DNA of 64,000 nt from a virus. The translations under genes were made by a program, and so were the position numbers. Numbering within the stretch: the stretch's first letter is position 1; the number at the start of each line of letters is the position of its first letter. Under the pieces are notes generated by a model that saw only the letters and a program-made list of their open reading frames with translations, made no database searches and was not told the DNA's origin. This document shows, piece after piece, positions 59,607 to 64,000 of the stretch. The stretch spans positions 1 through 64,000 of the IMG/VR virus record IMGVR_UViG_3300020578_000043; one strand, given 5' to 3'.

Positions 59607-62108
59607 CTAACCTTCTACTTGGGTAATTAACAGTGGGTTTGAAACCGAAGCCTGTCCTGAAGAAAAATCGCTAAAGATAGGTATCAATATGAATCTTGTG
59701 TATCCCACATCATGTTTTGACACCTTATAGGAAAACGTTGCTTGTTCTCTTGACAATGCATGACACTTTCCAATGATCCTTCTAACTCCATCTATCTCTG
59801 TCAAAATCACTAAATGATCTATTAAGTTTTGGTCTCCCCTTATTGACCATGTCAAGTATGCATTATCATCGTTCAGCATAGATGCATTAAAATTGCTTAT
59901 TGATGGCTTCTGCGCAGTTAAAGATAGATTTGTTTGATAAGAAGTTCCTATAAATCCGTACAAATTGTCATTCTTTGGATCAGACTCTTGTTCTATGACT
60001 CTCTTTGAAACGACGCTGCCTCTATTTAGCGTAAGAGGATGCAGGTGCTTTCTTGGATTCACGTTGTACTTTTTTCTAGTCTCTGAGTCTCTTAACTCTT
60101 TCTTTTGAGAAATTACAGTTTCAGGGTCACGAACAAGAGGATATATCATGTACGTGTACTGATTGTTATAAGCTAGATGTTTTGCAGAATACAAAGCACT
60201 TCTGTTTGAGTCAACGAAGGTTGCTCCGTTCGGAATTATACCTAGATCTTCAACTTCACCAGTGCTTATGTTGTACCTTACTATGCTAAAAGATATGAAT
60301 TTATCATAATTTGCTTTTCTAGATGTAAGCTGTCTTTCATCATACGTTGCATCGACTTGATTCAATAGAGCCTTAAACACCCCTATTTGATCTTGAATTA
60401 ATTCCGCAGTCACAGAAAACTGCATGTCATTTCCAGAATTAATAGAATTTGATATGTTCACCGAGAATGGATTTCCGATATAAGGAACGTATTCAAAAAA
60501 TGTAGAGTAAGATGACATCGTCTCAACTCCATTTTTTTCTATGATCATAGTAGTCAATTCATACAAGTGATATGGTATTAAATTACTGTCTAAAAGTAGA
60601 GATGATTCAGAGTCTGGATTTTGAAAGTAAAAAACATCATTTATCTTAGTATATTTGGTTTGACGCTTTGTAATGTTTCTTATCAATAGACGAGCAGCGG
60701 CTATATTGAAATAACCACCATATGCTGTCACAACTATCCCTTTATTTGTGTGTTGAGGAATGATGACAAGCTTCTTGTTCGTGCTAGTCGTGTGTTTGTT
60801 ATTAATGAGGACGTCTGAAAAAACAGGCGGCAAAAAATCAGGAGAAAACTTGTTGTATGGAATGACTCTGTAGATGACGTTCTCTTCATTTAGATTCGTA
60901 TACGTGAAGCTCATTAAGCCGTTCTCTTTGCTCAAGCTCGCTGTATCAATCAAGTTATATGAAGTCATAACGTTACGATCACTGATTGAAAAAGCTTTTT
61001 TATAGATTCTCAACCCGTTTGACCTATCATCGTTTTGCTTTATCTGTAACGTAACATTTGAACCTGATCTAGATGCAACTGCAGTCGGGGGTAACGAAGG
61101 GGTGAAGTAATTCCTAAGATGCTCTTCTATGTTTAGTTCTTTTTCAATGACTTCTATTGGAAAGACTTGTCTCGTTCCTGATTCATTAGACGTCTGAAGC
61201 AATTCAAACTTGACGTTAACCAACGAAGAAAATTGGTTTCGTATCGTCTTGACTATGTCGTTCTTTATGGACACTCTAGTCTTTATCGTTATCGTATCAT
61301 CGAATGTTTGGCCAACTGAAGTGACGTACTCTGATACTTGACGAGTTCCTTGTCCTTGAAAAATGTAAGAATTCACCAATTTTGTAAGAGGGTTTCCAAC
61401 ATACTCAGGGTATGTGTTCTTTCTAATCAATCCGTTCAAGTGATTGTGAGTGCTCAATGATCTGTCTGAAGTCACAGTTACGACAGAAGGCGGAAGAGAT
61501 TTTTTTTGAATCAAGTCTATGATCGCTTCCCTGCTGTCGATCAACGAATCACTGTTGATGTTTAATCCTGTTCCGCTTGTCGCTGCATGACCCACGTTTC
61601 TTTTGATTATTCCAGATACCTGAGTTTCTTCTGAATCTTTTTCTTCTATCTTAGTGACGATTATCTTGTTTTTTTGCAGCCCAACGCCCTCAAGAGGAAA
61701 CTTGTTTTTTAACAAAGGAAGAATTTGATTGTTGATCTTTGCAGTGATGTCGCTTTCCTTATATGCAAGAATGACGCTTCTTTCATTCTGCCTGATGTTG
61801 TTCATCTTAGCTTTGTGACCAAGAATGTTATCAAGAAGCTTGTCAGTGTCAATATCACCTAACTTCCTAGACGTCACGATGACCGGCCGGGGAGGCATCC
61901 TAGTCCTCAACGTTATTGCGACAGAAAAAGAATTTTGCTCTATTGCTTTTAACTGTGATAACTTATAAGAGAACTCAAACTGTAATTCATTTTCAGAAAA
62001 TTGAGCTCGTGGGTGAGGGGAGCTTGTGGTAACGTTGACCAACGTGGCAAAATTATCATCTATTTGTAATATGCCATTGCTCGTTTTTGTTTTATTGTTA
62101 AAATACAC
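59607..62108 (-). CDS. Large virion protein with FN3-like domains
   Basis: 833 residues from GTG 62108, which follows a good ribosome site (AGGTGA). After a beta-rich start and a charged helical region come FN3-like modules: one near residues 340-430 (PPTAVASRSGSNVTLQIKQN, ENVIYRVIPYNKFSPD) and one at the end (NAYLTWSIRGDQNLIDHLVI, GYTRFILIPIFSDFSSGQ). The style is close to the FN3 part of the 630-residue protein, so they may be distant paralogs. Likely fibre or baseplate component. Confidence 0.62.
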   Translation of the reverse strand: MYFNNKTKTSNGILQIDDNFATLVNVTTSSPHPRAQFSENELQFEFSYKLSQLKAIEQNSFSVAITLRTRMPPRPVIVTSRKLGDIDTDKLLDNILGHKAKMNNIRQNERSVILAYKESDITAKINNQILPLLKNKFPLEGVGLQKNKIIVTKIEEKDSEETQVSGIIKRNVGHAATSGTGLNINSDSLIDSREAIIDLIQKKSLPPSVVTVTSDRSLSTHNHLNGLIRKNTYPEYVGNPLTKLVNSYIFQGQGTRQVSEYVTSVGQTFDDTITIKTRVSIKNDIVKTIRNQFSSLVNVKFELLQTSNESGTRQVFPIEVIEKELNIEEHLRNYFTPSLPPTAVASRSGSNVTLQIKQNDDRSNGLRIYKKAFSISDRNVMTSYNLIDTASLSKENGLMSFTYTNLNEENVIYRVIPYNKFSPDFLPPVFSDVLINNKHTTSTNKKLVIIPQHTNKGIVVTAYGGYFNIAAARLLIRNITKRQTKYTKINDVFYFQNPDSESSLLLDSNLIPYHLYELTTMIIEKNGVETMSSYSTFFEYVPYIGNPFSVNISNSINSGNDMQFSVTAELIQDQIGVFKALLNQVDATYDERQLTSRKANYDKFISFSIVRYNISTGEVEDLGIIPNGATFVDSNRSALYSAKHLAYNNQYTYMIYPLVRDPETVISQKKELRDSETRKKYNVNPRKHLHPLTLNRGSVVSKRVIEQESDPKNDNLYGFIGTSYQTNLSLTAQKPSISNFNASMLNDDNAYLTWSIRGDQNLIDHLVILTEIDGVRRIIGKCHALSREQATFSYKVSKHDVGYTRFILIPIFSDFSSGQASVSNPLLITQVEG

Positions 62109-62116
62109 CTGATCAC

Positions 62117-63100
62117 CTATTCAAAAACTAGAGTAAACATCCTGACAAAAGTTTGAGTTCCATTGTCATCTATGAACACCTTGCCTGCAAAATAAACGCT
62201 CTTTGTGACGTCATTATACCTGTATGTACCGTACTCAACGACGTCAAGTTTTTTCATATCCGAATCATTTATCTCAAAGATCTGCGACACCAACTTGTTG
62301 TTCAAAGAAGTTGGATCAAATATGATCGTCTTTTTATATCCTATGTCTTCAAGCTCTTTTAGATCATCTTCTATCTCTACGCTGGTATATTCGTCATACT
62401 CTCCGAACCTAGAATAATCTCCTATCTTATTTTCTTCTATTATCGCTGGATCTGATTTGGTGACAAGAGGGTTATCAAGCCTGTTGATGGGAGGCAAATA
62501 TTTAAAGTTTATAGATTTGCTGAATACTTTATCGTCAAAAATGCTTGGTAAGTCATTTATGAGCCTGGAATGGAATTCATTATCCTTTATAGGATTTTCA
62601 TCCGTCACCTTAAACTCTATTGATGAAACGCCAGTTCCAAATCCTTCATCTTCAAAGACATAATCTCTAGTTCCAAGAACGTATAGGTTCTTAAAGTTAT
62701 CGATAGAAGATGCAAGCAAATCAGCTGCAGTTGAGGCAAACTGTGATCCAGACAGGTAACTTACTGTTTCTCTTGCAGAACCTGAATATTCATCTTTAAA
62801 TTTGTAGCTAGATATCTTTCCGCTAGAAAGATTAATGTTCTTATTATTCTTGAATGGTTTTAGCTTTCCAGAGTCATCTGCTTCAAAAGTTATCTGATCT
62901 TGCGGAAGGTGACACTGTTCAAAGTATAATCTAGCTGTTGCATCTGCGGATCCGCTAACGACGCTTGGGTCATAGAAAGAAGTTGCGTCTGTGAAGCTTA
63001 CGTATTCTATCTTAAGCTTTCCATCTGCCATCTGTCGTCGACCTTCAAGGGTGACGATGGTATCCATTATTCTAGTTCTGTTGTCTAGGATCCCACTCAT
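62117..63100 (-). CDS. Baseplate/fibre-type protein with conserved N-terminus
   Basis: 327 residues. The start, SGILDNRTRIMDTIVTLEGR followed by RQMADGKLKIEYVSFTDAT, is a signature of tail or baseplate proteins in large myophages and is related to the start of the 239-residue protein at 52822. The remainder is beta-rich and acidic with many Ser/Asp, ending in strand-rich sequence (GTYRYNDVTKSVYFAGKVFI). It is first in the block of large tail genes, 49 bases after the PhoH-like gene. No enzyme motif. Confidence 0.62.
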   Translation of the reverse strand: MSGILDNRTRIMDTIVTLEGRRQMADGKLKIEYVSFTDATSFYDPSVVSGSADATARLYFEQCHLPQDQITFEADDSGKLKPFKNNKNINLSSGKISSYKFKDEYSGSARETVSYLSGSQFASTAADLLASSIDNFKNLYVLGTRDYVFEDEGFGTGVSSIEFKVTDENPIKDNEFHSRLINDLPSIFDDKVFSKSINFKYLPPINRLDNPLVTKSDPAIIEENKIGDYSRFGEYDEYTSVEIEDDLKELEDIGYKKTIIFDPTSLNNKLVSQIFEINDSDMKKLDVVEYGTYRYNDVTKSVYFAGKVFIDDNGTQTFVRMFTLVFE

Positions 63101-63149
63101 TGCAATATCAATTATGCGTCAACGGCAATAATTGGCCCCTCATCGATCA

Positions 63150-64000
63150 TCATAAAATCTTTGAAGCAAGCGTCGCCAATGGGCTTCTTTCTCCCTTAAG
63201 AAGTGTAACGTGTGCTGCTATTGGATACTCTTTAAACTTTTCAATTGCGTACGTTAAGCCGTTTGTATAAGCATCAACATCAACGTTATCGATTTGTTCG
63301 ATGTCTCCCGTCAAAACGATCTTCGTTCCTTCTCCAACTCTTGTGACGATCGTCTTTAGCTCATGTATCGTGAGGTTTTGAGCTTCATCGATGACGATAA
63401 ATGCGTTGGGTATTGATCTTCCTCTTATGAACGAGATCGCTTCTATCTCTATCAATCCACGTTGTTGCATCAGCTCCATGTAAGGATCAGATGACATTAG
63501 ATTATCTTTCGATTTTCTTCCTATTTTCTTACCACTGATACCTAAGAGAAAATCTAGATTGTCTTTGACAGGCGCGATCCATGGTTCCATCTTCTCTTCT
63601 AGAGTTCCAGGAAGGTAGCCTATGTCTTTACCTACAGGTTGTACTGGACGTGAGACTATCAGCTTATGATACTTCGGCTGCGATCCTATCGTATTGAGTT
63701 GTTCTAATCCTGCCGCAAGAGCAAGAAGGGTTTTACCACAACCAGCTTTTCCGACCATCGATAGAAGTTTGACGTTATCGTCCATCAACAAGTCAAGAGA
63801 AAATTGTTGCTCTTTGTTGCGAGGTCTTAAGCCAAAGACGCTCTCAATCTTTGCAAGAGACTTAAGCATTCCATCATCATGAGCTCTTGACATTCCAGAC
63901 TTTATGGTGTTTCCATTTGTGTCTATAGACTTTAAAATCACTATTTGGTTTGGAAAGATAGGTTCTTTTGTCGCTTCATCTATCTTGACGTTTCCATTCT
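63150..64000 (-). CDS. phoH: PhoH-like ATPase (5' end beyond right edge; possible PIN-PhoH)
   Basis: The frame is open to the edge. Although a GTG at 63941 could start it, upstream codons still look coding (NGNVKIDEATKEPIFPNQI), a linker usual between PIN and PhoH domains of the PhoH2/YlaK type, so the true start probably lies outside. The visible part is the PhoH ATPase: RNKEQQFSLDLLMD, Walker A VGKAGCGKT, SRPVQPVGKDIGYLPGTLEEK, Walker B FIVIDEAQN and LTGDIEQID. Family members are RNA-linked ATPases, very common in marine phages as auxiliary genes of unclear benefit. It precedes the large tail-gene block. Confidence 0.88.
   Translation of the reverse strand, partial: NGNVKIDEATKEPIFPNQIVILKSIDTNGNTIKSGMSRAHDDGMLKSLAKIESVFGLRPRNKEQQFSLDLLMDDNVKLLSMVGKAGCGKTLLALAAGLEQLNTIGSQPKYHKLIVSRPVQPVGKDIGYLPGTLEEKMEPWIAPVKDNLDFLLGISGKKIGRKSKDNLMSSDPYMELMQQRGLIEIEAISFIRGRSIPNAFIVIDEAQNLTIHELKTIVTRVGEGTKIVLTGDIEQIDNVDVDAYTNGLTYAIEKFKEYPIAAHVTLLKGERSPLATLASKIL

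Overview
The window looks like part of the genome of a large tailed phage with a contractile tail and T4-type virion genes. It is almost fully coding. Every gene I can support lies on the minus strand, so transcription runs from position 64000 towards position 1. The family assignments are T4-like: large terminase (gp17), portal (gp20), prohead protease (gp21), scaffold (gp22 position), major capsid protein (gp23), neck proteins (gp13/14/15), tail sheath (gp18), tail tube (gp19), a gp26-family tail protein, head-completion nuclease (gp4), SbcCD recombination nuclease (gp47+gp46) and primase (gp61). The genes are longer and ordered differently than in T4, as in large environmental myophages. 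The host is not identified. A cassette of exported proteins (two lipoproteins and one Tat substrate) shows that the host is Gram-negative-like, and such proteins recall Bdellovibrionota, Myxococcota or Planctomycetes. That host inference is weak.

Regions in order of transcription. (1) 63150-64000: right-edge-truncated PhoH-type ATPase. (2) 48998-63100: seven large, probably tail-fibre or baseplate proteins, with FN3-like and LamG-like folds and two pairs of partial paralogs. (3) 43482-48996: gp4-like nuclease, RuvC-like resolvase, DnaG-type primase, a single-chain SbcD-SbcC fusion and a zinc-ribbon protein. (4) 30612-43442: packaging and head module: terminase, an acidic protein, the portal interrupted by an HNH-containing intein, the prohead protease, several small prohead proteins, an acidic scaffold and the capsid protein. 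(5) 29065-30492: a free-standing homing endonuclease with its own promoter behind the capsid terminator. (6) 24348-28475: three genes for exported proteins unlike ordinary virion genes: a CXXCH-containing lipoprotein, a Cys-rich lipoprotein and a DUF1501-like Tat substrate. (7) 20993-24224: small genes and an M15 endolysin. (8) 1-20909: neck proteins, three tandem tail-sheath paralogs, tail tube, a gp26-family protein with a probable programmed frameshift, the tape measure and two small tail genes, the last cut by the left edge.

The genes form one virion-building programme. The protease gp21 should cut the capsid protein, the scaffold and at least five small proteins that share an N-terminal helix ending in a [L/I/F/V/Y]-x-E-[A/G/S] site. 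Strong intrinsic terminators punctuate the strand at about 7570, 11397, 23085, 23919 and 30573. Three of them stand near sigma70-like promoters with 17-base spacers. I saw no tRNA, CRISPR array, insertion sequence or T4-type late promoter (TATAAATA) at a usable position, and no non-coding gap longer than about 165 bases.
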